64,000 bases of DNA from Pseudomonas sp. NCCP-436 (lineage in GTDB: Bacteria; Pseudomonadota; Gammaproteobacteria; Pseudomonadales; Pseudomonadaceae), in the NCBI RefSeq assembly GCF_019656335.1, contig NZ_BPLZ01000014.1:1-64000 (forward strand), given 5' to 3'. Of this stretch, positions 13,875-22,552 are shown in pieces (positions within the stretch are counted from its first letter, which is position 1; the number at the start of each line of letters is the position of its first letter). Under the pieces are notes generated by a model. The model was given only the letters and a program-made list of their open reading frames with translations, was not told where the DNA came from and ran no database searches. The position numbers were made by a program, and so were the translations under genes.

Positions 13875-15476
13875 ATGCGACGCTGGAACGGATGGGGTGA
13901 CGAGGCGACTCAGGTTGAGCTGCCGGCCCATGGCGAGGCCTTTCTCGCTGAGTTGGTCGGTGTGGGCCAGCGTCTGACCGATGCCAGCCTGGAACAGGTA
14001 ATGGCCCGCGTGCCGGCTTCGCGCCTGACGGCGCATCCGCTAATCAGTCTTGATGCCGAGGTGCGCGTGCGCCATGCCCGTGGGCAGAGTCTGCCGGACT
14101 GGCTGGCGATGCGTTCCGGCGACTTTGGCGTGTTTCCCGATGGGGTCGCCTTCCCGGAAACGGCCGCGCAGATCCGCGAGCTGTTGGCCTGGGCGCAGCA
14201 GCATGACGTGACGCTGATTCCCTATGGGGGGGGCACCTCGGTGGCCGGGCATATCAACCCGCTACCGGGCAGCCGGCCGGTACTGACGCTTTCACTGGAG
14301 CGCATGACGCGCCTGCTGGAGATCGACGAGGAGAGCCTGATCGCCACTTTCGGCCCTGGTGCCAATGGCCCGCAGGTTGAAAGCCAGTTGCGCGCCCGTG
14401 GTTACACCCTGGGGCATTTTCCTCAGTCCTGGGAGCTGTCGACTCTCGGTGGCTGGGTTGCCAGCCGTTCCAGTGGCCAGCAGTCGCTGCGTTACGGGCG
14501 CATCGAGCAACTGTTTGCCGGCGGCAAGCTGGAGACCTTCGCCGGCACTCTGGAGAGTCCCACCTTTCCGGCTTCGGCTGCCGGGCCGGATCTGCGTGAA
14601 CTGGTGCTGGGCTCGGAAGGGCGCTTCGGGGTGATTTCCGAGGTGCGTGTGCGCATCAGTCCGCTGCCTGAACAGGAGCGCTTCTACGCGGTATTTCTGC
14701 CGGACTGGCCGCGAGCATTGAGCGCGATTCGCCGTCTGGCGCAGGCGCGGGTGCCGCTTTCCATGCTGCGGCTGTCCAATGCCGTGGAAACCCGCACGCA
14801 ACTGGCGCTGGCCGGCCATCCGCAGCAGATCGCTCTGCTGGAGAAGTATCTGGCTCTGCGCGGGGCGGGCGAGGGCAAGTGCATGCTGACCTTCGGCGTG
14901 ACCGGCAGCCGTGTGCAGAACGCTGCTTCGCTGAAGCAGGCGAGAAGGCTGCTGAAGGGCTTCGGCGGGGTGTTCACCGGCACTCTGCTGGGCAGGAAGT
15001 GGGAGCAGAATCGCTTCCGTTTTCCTTATTTGCGTCACGGGCTGTGGGAGTGCGGCTATCTGGTGGACACCCTGGAGACCGCCACCGACTGGGCCAATGT
15101 CGACAACCTGCTGAACCGCATCGAGGCAGCCCTGCGCGAGGAACTGGCCGGCGACGGCGAGCGGGTGCACGTATTCACCCATCTGTCGCACGTCTATGGC
15201 GAAGGTTCGAGCATCTATACCACCTATGTGTTCCGTCCGGGGGGCGACTACACCGAGGCGCTGGCGCGCTGGCAGCGGCTGAAGGGCGCCGCCAGCCGGG
15301 TGATTGCCGCCAACCGGGGCACCATCAGTCATCAACATGGCGTTGGCCGCGATCATGCGCCGTACCTTGCCGTGGAGAAGGGCGAGTTGGGCATGGCTAC
15401 GCTGCACAGCCTGGCCCGGCATTTCGACCCCGAACGTCGTCTCGCCCCTGGCGTGCTGCTGCAAGATCATGACTAG
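13875..15476 (+). CDS. AGPS-like FAD-linked oxidase
   Basis: 533 residues from ATG 13875 (GGGGGA upstream). It begins MRRWNGWGD, as alkyl-dihydroxyacetonephosphate synthase (AGPS) homologues do. The FAD-binding PCMH loop is PYGGGTSVAGH (about 117-126). WELSTLGGWVASRSSGQQS (about 186-204) and YGRIEQLFAGG match the AGPS signature, and the C-terminal motif is SHQHGVGRDHAPY. Human AGPS has three histidines in a row at that point; here the order is His-Gln-His. The reaction could be formation or, in bacteria, breakdown of an O-alkyl or related glycerol derivative. It is first in an operon with GlpD-like and FGGY-kinase genes; I recall the PAO1 counterpart as PA3026. Confidence 0.8.
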   Translation: MRRWNGWGDEATQVELPAHGEAFLAELVGVGQRLTDASLEQVMARVPASRLTAHPLISLDAEVRVRHARGQSLPDWLAMRSGDFGVFPDGVAFPETAAQIRELLAWAQQHDVTLIPYGGGTSVAGHINPLPGSRPVLTLSLERMTRLLEIDEESLIATFGPGANGPQVESQLRARGYTLGHFPQSWELSTLGGWVASRSSGQQSLRYGRIEQLFAGGKLETFAGTLESPTFPASAAGPDLRELVLGSEGRFGVISEVRVRISPLPEQERFYAVFLPDWPRALSAIRRLAQARVPLSMLRLSNAVETRTQLALAGHPQQIALLEKYLALRGAGEGKCMLTFGVTGSRVQNAASLKQARRLLKGFGGVFTGTLLGRKWEQNRFRFPYLRHGLWECGYLVDTLETATDWANVDNLLNRIEAALREELAGDGERVHVFTHLSHVYGEGSSIYTTYVFRPGGDYTEALARWQRLKGAASRVIAANRGTISHQHGVGRDHAPYLAVEKGELGMATLHSLARHFDPERRLAPGVLLQDHD

Positions 15477-15491
15477 GGGCGGGAGGCAGGC

Positions 15492-17078
15492 ATGAGTGAA
15501 AGGCGCTGGAACGCTGCCTGGCGTGAGCAGGCGCTGCCGCAGCTGGCCGCGCAGGAGTGGGATCTGCTGGTGATAGGGGGTGGCATCTGCGGTGCCGGCA
15601 TCCTGCGCGAGGCGGCCAGACGCGGCTGGCGCTGTCTGTTGCTGGAGCAGCGCGATTTTGCCTGGGGCACCTCCAGCCGCTCTTCGAAGATGGTGCACGG
15701 CGGGCTGCGCTACATCGCCAAGGGCCAGTTGCGCCTGACCCGGGACTCGGTGCGTGAGCGCCAGCGCCTGCTCGGTGAGGCACCTGGGCTGGTGGAGCCG
15801 CTGAGTTTCATGCTGCCGCACTATCGTGGAGGTTTTCCCGGGCCTCGGCTGTTTGGCGCTCTGCTGAACCTGTACGACGCGCTGGCCGGCCGGCGCAACC
15901 ATCGTTTCTACCCGCCGCAACTGCTGCGCTATCAGGCACCGGGGCTGAGCGAGGCAGGTTTGCTCGGCGCCACGCAGTTTTTCGATGCGGTGACCGATGA
16001 TGCCCGCTTGGTGCTGCGAGTGCTGGGCGAGGCGCGTGCCGATGGCGGTGAGGCGCTTAACGGCATGCGCGTGATCGAGTTGTTGCGGGAGGACGGTCGG
16101 GTGGTCGGGGTACTGGCCGAGGATAGCGAGACGGGTAAGCGCTACTCGCTGCGCAGCCGTGCCGTGGCGCAGGCCATCGGTGCCTGGGCCGAGCGCTTGC
16201 GCCAGCCGGACAGTGTCCGGATTCGTCCGCTGCGCGGCAGCCATCTGCTGTTGCCGGGCTGGCGGCTGCCAGTGGCCCATGCCTTCAGCTTCATGCATGA
16301 GCAGGATGGCCGGCCGGTATTCGTCTTTCCCTGGGAGGGGGCGACGGTGATCGGCACTACGGATCAGGATCATGCCGACGATCTGGATCGCGAGGCCGCC
16401 ATCAGTCCGGCCGAGGTGCGCTATCTGCTGCAGGCTTGCGCCCAGTCGTTTCCGACGGCACGGATCACGCGGCGCGACGTATTGTCTTGCTGGGCCGGTG
16501 TGCGACCAGTGGTCAGCGATGGCCAGGCCGGACTGAAACCCTCGGACGAAAAGCGCGAGCACGCTCTGTGGCTGGAGCCGGGGTGCGTGACTCTGGCCGG
16601 CGGCAAGCTGACCACCTTCCGCTTGCTGGCACTGGAGGTGCTGCGGGCCTGCGCCGGCTTCACCGGCCGGTCGCTGGCGGACAGTGGCGGTGCCGTGTTC
16701 AACCGCCCGAATGAGCCGTTGGCCGGCCTGAGCCCGTCTCTTGGGCGGCGTCTGGCTGGGCGGCATGGCCGCCAGTTGAGCGGCGTACGGCGTCTGATTG
16801 ATGAACTTGGTGAAGAGCGGGTCGACGCCAGCGACATTCTCTGGGCCGAGCTGGCCTGGGCTGCCGAGAGCGAGCTGGTATTGCATCTGGACGATCTGCT
16901 GCTGCGGCGTACCCGTCTCGGGCTGCTGCTGGCCGGCGGCGGGCGTGACGAACTGCCGCGCATCCGCGCCCTGTGCCAGGCCCGGCTGGGCTGGAGTGAT
17001 GCACGCTGGCAGCAGGAAGAAACCGACTATCTGGCATTGTGGCAGCGCTGCTATGGCCTGCCGGAGGATGACGCATGA
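15492..17078 (+). CDS. GlpD-like FAD-dependent glycerol-3-phosphate dehydrogenase/oxidase
   Basis: 528 residues starting 16 bases after the oxidase. The FAD-binding Rossmann motif is DLLVIGGGICGAGILREAAR (about 24-43), followed by DFAWGTSSRSSKMVHGGLRY, the family signature of GlpD-type enzymes. VIGTTDQDH and LAGGKLTTFR are also standard. It would oxidise glycerol-3-phosphate or a substituted analogue at the membrane, passing electrons to quinone. Its place between an AGPS-like oxidase and a kinase argues for a specialised substrate rather than general glycerol use, where the glp regulon would serve. It overlaps the next gene by four bases (ATGA). Confidence 0.85.
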   Translation: MSERRWNAAWREQALPQLAAQEWDLLVIGGGICGAGILREAARRGWRCLLLEQRDFAWGTSSRSSKMVHGGLRYIAKGQLRLTRDSVRERQRLLGEAPGLVEPLSFMLPHYRGGFPGPRLFGALLNLYDALAGRRNHRFYPPQLLRYQAPGLSEAGLLGATQFFDAVTDDARLVLRVLGEARADGGEALNGMRVIELLREDGRVVGVLAEDSETGKRYSLRSRAVAQAIGAWAERLRQPDSVRIRPLRGSHLLLPGWRLPVAHAFSFMHEQDGRPVFVFPWEGATVIGTTDQDHADDLDREAAISPAEVRYLLQACAQSFPTARITRRDVLSCWAGVRPVVSDGQAGLKPSDEKREHALWLEPGCVTLAGGKLTTFRLLALEVLRACAGFTGRSLADSGGAVFNRPNEPLAGLSPSLGRRLAGRHGRQLSGVRRLIDELGEERVDASDILWAELAWAAESELVLHLDDLLLRRTRLGLLLAGGGRDELPRIRALCQARLGWSDARWQQEETDYLALWQRCYGLPEDDA

Positions 17079-18670
17079 TGGGCCTTTCGCGCCCCTGCGG
17101 GCAGGTCGCCGTGAGCGAGCCTAGCTATCTGCTGAGCATCGACAATGGCACCCAGAGCGTGCGTGCGCTGTTGTTCGACACCGCCGGCAACCTGCTGGGC
17201 AAGGGCAAGGTGGAGCTTGAACCGTACTATTCCCGCGAGCCCGGCTGGGCCGAGCAGGACCCGGAATACTACTGGGCCTGTCTCGGCGAGGCCTGCCGGC
17301 AACTGTGGCAGCAGGTGGGCATCGATCGCAGCCAGATCAAGGGCGTCGCCGTGACCACCCAGCGCGGCAGCATCATCCATGTTGACGAACAGGGCGCGCC
17401 GTTGCGTCCGGCGATTCTCTGGCTCGACCAGCGTCGTGCCGAGATAAAGGGGCGCATCAAGGGCCTGTGGGGATGGCTGTTCAAGCTGGCGCGGGCCGAG
17501 GATGCTGTGAATCACTTCCGTGGTCAGGCCGAGGTCAACTGGGTTGCCCGGCACCAGCCGGAAATCGCCGCGCGCACGCACAAGGTGCTGTTGCTTTCGG
17601 GCTTTCTCAGTCATCGCCTGTGCGGTCGTTTCGTCGACTCCGCCAGCAGTTGCGTGGCTTATCTGCCGTTCGATTACAAGCGTCTGCGCTGGGCTGAGCC
17701 CGGGGACTGGAAGTGGCAGGCGCTGGCGGTTCGCCCCGAGCAGTTGCCGGCGCTGTACAAGCCGGGCCAGGAGTTGGGTCGTATCACTGCCGAGGCCAGT
17801 CGCCATACCGGGATTCCCGAAGGGCTGCCGCTGATCGCCGCTGGTGCCGACAAAGCCTGTGAAGTACTCGGCGCCGGTGTCCTGGATCCGGCCACCGCCT
17901 GTCTCTCCTATGGCACCACGGCCACCATCAACACCACCCGGCGCCGCTATCTGGAAACCATCCGGCTGATTCCTCCCTATCCGGCGGCACTGCCGGATCA
18001 TTTCAACACCGAGGTGATGATCTTCCGCGGCTTCTGGATGGTCAGTTGGTTCAAGCGTGAGTTCGGTCTGTGCGAGATGCAGCGCGCCGAAGCCCTGGGG
18101 GTATCGCCCGAGGCGCTGTTCGATGAGTTGGTCAACGCCGTGCCACCCGGCTCAATGGGGTTGATGCTGCAGCCCTATTGGTCGCCTGGCGTCCGTGAGC
18201 CGGGCCTGGAAGCCAAGGGTTCGATCATCGGCTTTGGCGACGTGCACACCCGGGCGCACCTGTACCGGGCGATTCTGGAGGGGCTGGCCTATGCCCTGCG
18301 GCAGGGCAAGGAGCGCATCGAGAAACGCTCCGGAACCCGCATCCGCCGTCTGCGGGTGTCTGGCGGTGGCTCGCAGAGCGATGCGGCCATGCAACTGACT
18401 GCCGATATCTTCGGCCTGCCTGCCGAGCGTCCGCATCTATACGAAACCAGCGGGCTGGGCGCGGCGATCAACTGCGCGGTAGGTCTGGGACTGCATGCCG
18501 ACTACCCGACGGCCATTGCCGCGATGACTCGCGTGGGCCGCATATTCGAGCCCGATCCTGTGGCGCAGCCCACCTACGAGCAGCTTTACGGACAGGTCTA
18601 TCTGCGCATGTACCGCCAGCTCAAGCCGCTCTACCAGCGTATCCGCCGGATTACCGGATACCCGGCCTGA
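17075..18670 (+). CDS. FGGY-family carbohydrate kinase
   Basis: 531 residues from ATG 17075, overlapping the previous stop. GTG 17111 (GGCAGG upstream) is an alternative that removes a poorly conserved 12-residue leader. The ATP-binding start YLLSIDNGTQSVRALLFD and the second-domain motifs GADKACEVLGAG and RLRVSGGGSQSDAAMQ are those of FGGY kinases (glycerol, xylulose, ribulose). The substrate is not determined. In this operon it would phosphorylate a glycerol-like molecule before the GlpD-like step. It corresponds to PA3024 by context. Confidence 0.87.
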   Translation: MMGLSRPCGQVAVSEPSYLLSIDNGTQSVRALLFDTAGNLLGKGKVELEPYYSREPGWAEQDPEYYWACLGEACRQLWQQVGIDRSQIKGVAVTTQRGSIIHVDEQGAPLRPAILWLDQRRAEIKGRIKGLWGWLFKLARAEDAVNHFRGQAEVNWVARHQPEIAARTHKVLLLSGFLSHRLCGRFVDSASSCVAYLPFDYKRLRWAEPGDWKWQALAVRPEQLPALYKPGQELGRITAEASRHTGIPEGLPLIAAGADKACEVLGAGVLDPATACLSYGTTATINTTRRRYLETIRLIPPYPAALPDHFNTEVMIFRGFWMVSWFKREFGLCEMQRAEALGVSPEALFDELVNAVPPGSMGLMLQPYWSPGVREPGLEAKGSIIGFGDVHTRAHLYRAILEGLAYALRQGKERIEKRSGTRIRRLRVSGGGSQSDAAMQLTADIFGLPAERPHLYETSGLGAAINCAVGLGLHADYPTAIAAMTRVGRIFEPDPVAQPTYEQLYGQVYLRMYRQLKPLYQRIRRITGYPA

Positions 18671-18676
18671 GCTGTC

Positions 18677-19375
18677 TCAGGCCAGTTCCACCAGGACAAT
18701 TTCGCTGTCTTCCCGGGCTTCGATGTGCAGCAGCGTTTCCCCCTCGATAGCCACGCCGTCACGGGCCTGGGCAGCTATGCCGTTGACCGTGAAGGCGCCG
18801 CTGGCCGCGACCAGGTAGGCGCGTGCACCTTCCGCCAGGGGATAGTCGGCAGCGCTGCCGGCCCTGAGGGTGGCGGCGGCAAGGCGCGCATCGGCACGTA
18901 GCGGCAGGGCCTCGCCATCTTTGTCATGACCGCTGGCCAGCACGATGAACTGTCCGGCACGTTCGTCGCGCGGAAACGGACGAGTGCCCCAGCGTGGCGG
19001 CAGGCCGAGGCGGTTCGGTTCGATCCAGATCTGAAAGATCCGGGTGGTGTTGTCCTCAAGGTTGTATTCACTGTGGACGATTCCGCTGCCGGCGCTCATT
19101 ACCTGGATGTCGCCTGCCTCGGTGCGGCTTTCGTTGCCCAGGCTGTCGCGGTGGCTGATGGCCCCTTCGCGTACGTAGGTGATGATCTCCATGTTGTGGT
19201 GTGGATGCGGGGCAAAACCGGATTGCGGGGCGATTTCGTCGTCGTTCCAGACCCGCAGGCGGCCCCAGTTCATCCGCTCGGGATCATGGTACTGAGCAAA
19301 GGAAAAGTGGTGACGGGCGCTGAGCCAGCCGTGGTTGGCGGCACCAAGCCCGGCGAACGGACGTACTTCGATCAT
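18677..19375 (-). CDS. Pirin-family bicupin
   Basis: 232 residues from ATG 19375 (AGGAG upstream); a TTG two codons earlier is less likely. The N-terminal cupin holds the metal ligands of pirin: HPHHNMEIITY (His-x-His) and GSGIVHSEYN (His, with Glu two residues later). Pirins can act as quercetin dioxygenases or redox sensors; the role here is unknown. It converges on the kinase operon with only six bases between stops. Confidence 0.87.
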   Translation of the reverse strand: MIEVRPFAGLGAANHGWLSARHHFSFAQYHDPERMNWGRLRVWNDDEIAPQSGFAPHPHHNMEIITYVREGAISHRDSLGNESRTEAGDIQVMSAGSGIVHSEYNLEDNTTRIFQIWIEPNRLGLPPRWGTRPFPRDERAGQFIVLASGHDKDGEALPLRADARLAAATLRAGSAADYPLAEGARAYLVAASGAFTVNGIAAQARDGVAIEGETLLHIEAREDSEIVLVELA

Positions 19376-19429
19376 GGTCAATCTCCTGTGGGTGCGGCGC
19401 TATCGCGCACGGCGTTGATGGGCGCATGA

Positions 19430-19500
19430 TCTTTTTTATTTTATCGATTTAATAGTGCAATTTATCCGATAAAATCATCGATTTTTTAGATGCGTTAGGT
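19430..19500. promoter_or_regulatory. AT-rich operator/promoter region between pirin and yegS
   Basis: A sharp AT-rich island in GC-rich DNA, with inverted TTTTATC (19439-19445) and GATAAAA (19468-19474) and two nearby ATCGATTT copies. It lies in the divergent gap and probably carries a regulator site for the pirin gene. Confidence 0.45.
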
Positions 19501-19539
19501 GCCGTAACCGGTCGAGACGCATCCTCAGGGAGGTGTGTG

Positions 19540-20454
19540 ATGGGCGAGCGCAAGGCCTGGCTGATCCTGCATGGCAAGCAGGCACTGAACGAGGACGTGA
19601 GGGTGGCCGTAAGCGCTATGCGCGAGCGTGGCTGGGAGATGGCAGTACGTCCGACCTGGGAGGGTGGTGATGCCGAAAGACTGGTGCAGGAGGGACTGGC
19701 GGCCGGTTATCGGACTCTGGTCGCCGGCGGTGGTGACGGGACGCTGCGAGAAGTGACCGAGGCGCTGTTACAGGCAGGCAGCGCGGCCAGCCTGGCACTA
19801 TTGCCGCTGGGCACGGCCAATGATTTTGCCCATGCCGCTGCTATTTCGCTGGTGCCGTCCGATGCGCTGGCGTTGCTTGAGCACGAGCCTGTGGCGGTGG
19901 ATGTCGGGCGGGCAGATGAGCGGGTGTTCCTCAATATGGCCACCGGTGGCTTTGGCTCCAGCGTTACCGCCAGCACCTCGGAAGAGTTGAAAAAGGTTCT
20001 CGGTGGCGCCGCCTACCTGCTTACCGGCCTTGGCCGCTTCTCCGAGGTGCGTGCAGCGACCGGGCGTTTCGTCGGGCCGGACTTCGAGTGGCAGGGAGAG
20101 TTTCTTGCGCTGGGTATCGGCAATGGCCGGCAGGCTGGTGGCGGGCACCAACTCTGTCCGGAGGCCAGCATCGATGATGGACTGCTGGATGTGTGCATCG
20201 TGCCGGCCGCGCAGGATGTAGTGGGAGCCCTGGGGACGCTGATTAGCGGCGGAATACTTGGCCTGCAGAGCGTGGCGATCAGCGCCCGTTTGCCGTGGCT
20301 GCAGGTTGAAGCCCATGAGGCGCTGGATCTGAACCTGGACGGTGAACCTCTGAGCAGTCGGCGCGTACGCTTTAGTGTCGAGCCTGCGGCTCTGCGCATG
20401 CATTTGCCGGCGCATTCTCCACTGATCGGTCGCTGGCAAGTGGCACGGGGCTAA
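19540..20454 (+). CDS. yegS: Lipid kinase YegS-like (diacylglycerol-kinase family)
   Basis: 304 residues from ATG 19540 with GGGAGG six bases upstream. The DAGK catalytic motif VAGGGDGTLREV (about 61-72) and LLPLGTANDFAHAA are intact, as is the later GIGNGRQAGGGHQLCPEASI. It transfers phosphate from ATP to a lipid, possibly phosphatidylglycerol as reported for E. coli YegS. It stands alone and is divergent from the pirin gene. Confidence 0.9.
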   Translation: MGERKAWLILHGKQALNEDVRVAVSAMRERGWEMAVRPTWEGGDAERLVQEGLAAGYRTLVAGGGDGTLREVTEALLQAGSAASLALLPLGTANDFAHAAAISLVPSDALALLEHEPVAVDVGRADERVFLNMATGGFGSSVTASTSEELKKVLGGAAYLLTGLGRFSEVRAATGRFVGPDFEWQGEFLALGIGNGRQAGGGHQLCPEASIDDGLLDVCIVPAAQDVVGALGTLISGGILGLQSVAISARLPWLQVEAHEALDLNLDGEPLSSRRVRFSVEPAALRMHLPAHSPLIGRWQVARG

Positions 20455-20589
20455 GGCATGATGGCCTAGTGCTATTTTTGGGTGGGGAAGTGCCGGCAAG
20501 CCCTGACAGAAGTGAGAGAGCAATGCTCACTTGCAGCGCGTGAGTTCGGTTTGAGTTCGCACGCGGCGATTTTCGCGCGCAAGGTCGGC

Positions 20590-20616
20590 TTCAGTTCGCC
20601 GCAAACCGGCCGATAA
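20590..20616 (+). promoter_or_regulatory. FliA (sigma-28) type promoter for cheV
   Basis: GCCGATAA (20609-20616) is an exact sigma-28 -10 element. TTCAGTTC (20590-20597) matches 5 of 8 positions of the TAAAGTTT -35 at an 11-base spacing. It sits 86 bases before the cheV start, in an otherwise featureless 247-base gap (20455-20701). Confidence 0.7.
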
Positions 20617-20701
20617 CTCCGACGCAGGCCCCATGGCATGACCCGGTGAGTCCGGGCGGTGACAGACGCCTATGCTCAGAACACAGACCTTGGAGTAGAT
20701 G

Positions 20702-21634
20702 ATGGCCAGCATTCTTGACTCGGTGGATCAACGCACGCAACTGGTCGGCGAGAATCGTCTGGAGATTCTCATGTTCCGCCTGGCTGGTCGGCAGTTGTTC
20801 GCCATCAACGTGTTCAAGGTGCAGGAAGTGCTGCAGATGCCCAAGCTGACGCTGATTCCCCAGCGCCACCGACATGTATGCGGCGTGGTCAATCTGCGTG
20901 GCCAGACCCTGCCGGTGATCGACCTGTCCCAGGCCATCGGCATGCGCCCGCTGGTGCCGGATGAGAACAGCACCATCATCGTTACCGAGTACAACCGTTC
21001 GGTGCAGGCCTTTCTGGTCGGTAGCGTCGACCGCATCCTCAACCTCAATTGGGAATCGATCCAGCCGCCACCGGGTGGCGCGGGGCGTCAGCACTATCTG
21101 ACCGCCATCACCCGGGTGGATGAGCAGATCGTCGAGATCATCGATGTGGAGAAGGTGCTGGCCGAGATCGTACCGATGAGCACCCGGGTTTCCGAGGAAA
21201 GGCTCAGTGATCCACTGCTGCAGAAGGCCCGGGGGCGGGAAGTGCTGCTGGTGGACGACTCCAGTGTGGCCCTCAACCAGTTGCGCGAGACCCTTTCGCA
21301 ATTGGATATCCGCATGCACATGGCCAGCGACGGCCTGAAGGCGCTCCGGCTACTGAAGAAGTGGGCCGACAGCGGCACGGTGATGACCGACAAGTTGCTG
21401 ATGGTGTTCACCGACGCCGAAATGCCGGAGATGGACGGCTATCGCCTGACCAGCGAGATTCGCAACGATGCCCGCCTGCGCGACCTTTACGTGGTGCTGC
21501 ACACCTCGCTGTCCGGCAGCTTCAACGAGGCGATGGTGCGCAAGGTGGGCTGCGACAATTTTCTCTCCAAGTTTCAGCCGGACAAGCTGGTCGATGTGAT
21601 CCGCCAGCGTCTTGAGCTGGACGAGTCTTGTTAG
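20702..21634 (+). CDS. cheV: Chemotaxis coupling protein CheV
   Basis: 310 residues from ATG 20702, with GGAG six bases upstream; ATG 20699 is too close to that site. Residues about 15-155 are a CheW domain (RQLFAINVFKVQEVL, GVVNLRGQTLPVIDLSQAIG). About 180-305 are a response-regulator receiver (REVLLVDDSS, then the phosphoacceptor Asp in MVFTDAEMPEMDG and Lys in FLSKFQPDKL). It couples chemoreceptors to CheA and adapts by phosphorylation. It stands alone, away from a che operon, under a likely FliA promoter. Confidence 0.93.
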   Translation: MASILDSVDQRTQLVGENRLEILMFRLAGRQLFAINVFKVQEVLQMPKLTLIPQRHRHVCGVVNLRGQTLPVIDLSQAIGMRPLVPDENSTIIVTEYNRSVQAFLVGSVDRILNLNWESIQPPPGGAGRQHYLTAITRVDEQIVEIIDVEKVLAEIVPMSTRVSEERLSDPLLQKARGREVLLVDDSSVALNQLRETLSQLDIRMHMASDGLKALRLLKKWADSGTVMTDKLLMVFTDAEMPEMDGYRLTSEIRNDARLRDLYVVLHTSLSGSFNEAMVRKVGCDNFLSKFQPDKLVDVIRQRLELDESC

Positions 21635-21667
21635 GCGTCTCCGGCATGGGTTGTGGGGCCGGTCGCC

Positions 21668-21687
21668 AGGCCGTATAACGGCCTTTT
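21668..21687 (+). terminator. Intrinsic terminator of cheV
   Basis: GGCCGT-ata-ACGGCC followed by TTTT, 34 bases after the cheV stop. Confidence 0.7.
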
Positions 21688-21706
21688 GCCAGAGGAAGCC
21701 TGATTC

Positions 21707-22513
21707 ATGCCGAGTCTCTCGGGCCTGTACCGCTATCCGCTCAAATCCGCACGTGGCGAAGTGCTGCAGCGTAGCGCCGTCGATGCCCTTGGTCTGCATG
21801 GCGATCGCCGCTGGATGCTGGTCGATGCCGCCAATGGACGTTTTCTCACCCAACGCCTGTTGCCTCAGATGAGCCAACTGAGCGCGTTGTACGACGAGCG
21901 TGGCGGGTTGCAGCTCAGTGCTCCCGGGCACGAAGCGTTGAGCGTAACGCTGCCGGCTCCCGGGGATAACCTGCGCGGGGTGATCATCTGGCGTGACGGG
22001 TTGCAGGTTCCGGATGCCGGCGATGTGGCTGCTGCCTGGCTGGAGCAGGTGTTGGGCAAGCCCTGCCGTCTGGTGCAGATGCCCGAGGAGCGGGCCCGCC
22101 AGGTGGATACTGTCTATGCCCGGCCAGGTGACCGGGTAGCCTTTGCCGACGGTTTTCCACTGCTGCTGATCGGTCAGGCCTCGCTGGATGATCTGGTGCA
22201 GCGAGTCGGCCGGCCACTGTCGATGCTGCGCTTTCGCCCCAATCTGGTGGTCAGCGGTTGCGAGCCCTATGCCGAGGATCGTTGGAAACGCATTCGTATC
22301 GGTGAGCTGGAGTTCGAGGTGGCCAAGCCCTGTTCTCGCTGCATCCTTACCACGGTGGATCCGGAGCGCGGCGAGCGTGACCCCGAGCGTGAGCCGCTGA
22401 GTACGCTGCGGCAGTATCGCGAGCGCGAAGGTGAAGTGCTGTTCGGGCAAAACCTGCTGCCGCGCGGCATTGGTGAGCTGCGTCTGGGCATGCCGGTTGA
22501 GGTGCTGGAGTAG
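21707..22513 (+). CDS. MOSC-domain protein
   Basis: 268 residues. An N-terminal beta-barrel (LSGLYRYPLKSARGEVL, residues 4-20) precedes a MOSC sulfur-carrier domain containing FRPNLVVSG and the conserved Cys in FEVAKPCSRCILTTVDP. Members of this group (YcbX-like) bind molybdenum cofactor and reduce N-hydroxylated compounds. There is no ferredoxin domain at the C-terminus, unlike E. coli YcbX, so the electron donor must be separate. It converges with slt. Confidence 0.88.
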   Translation: MPSLSGLYRYPLKSARGEVLQRSAVDALGLHGDRRWMLVDAANGRFLTQRLLPQMSQLSALYDERGGLQLSAPGHEALSVTLPAPGDNLRGVIIWRDGLQVPDAGDVAAAWLEQVLGKPCRLVQMPEERARQVDTVYARPGDRVAFADGFPLLLIGQASLDDLVQRVGRPLSMLRFRPNLVVSGCEPYAEDRWKRIRIGELEFEVAKPCSRCILTTVDPERGERDPEREPLSTLRQYREREGEVLFGQNLLPRGIGELRLGMPVEVLE

Positions 22514-22552
22514 CCCGCCTGCGTCAGGCCGCGCAAGCGGGCCGCTGGTGTA

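Noticed and set aside
14292..16886. 864-residue open frame on the minus strand
   Set aside because: It is antisense to the AGPS-like and GlpD-like genes, has Gln/Pro/Ala-rich low-complexity content and no domain. It arises from high GC.
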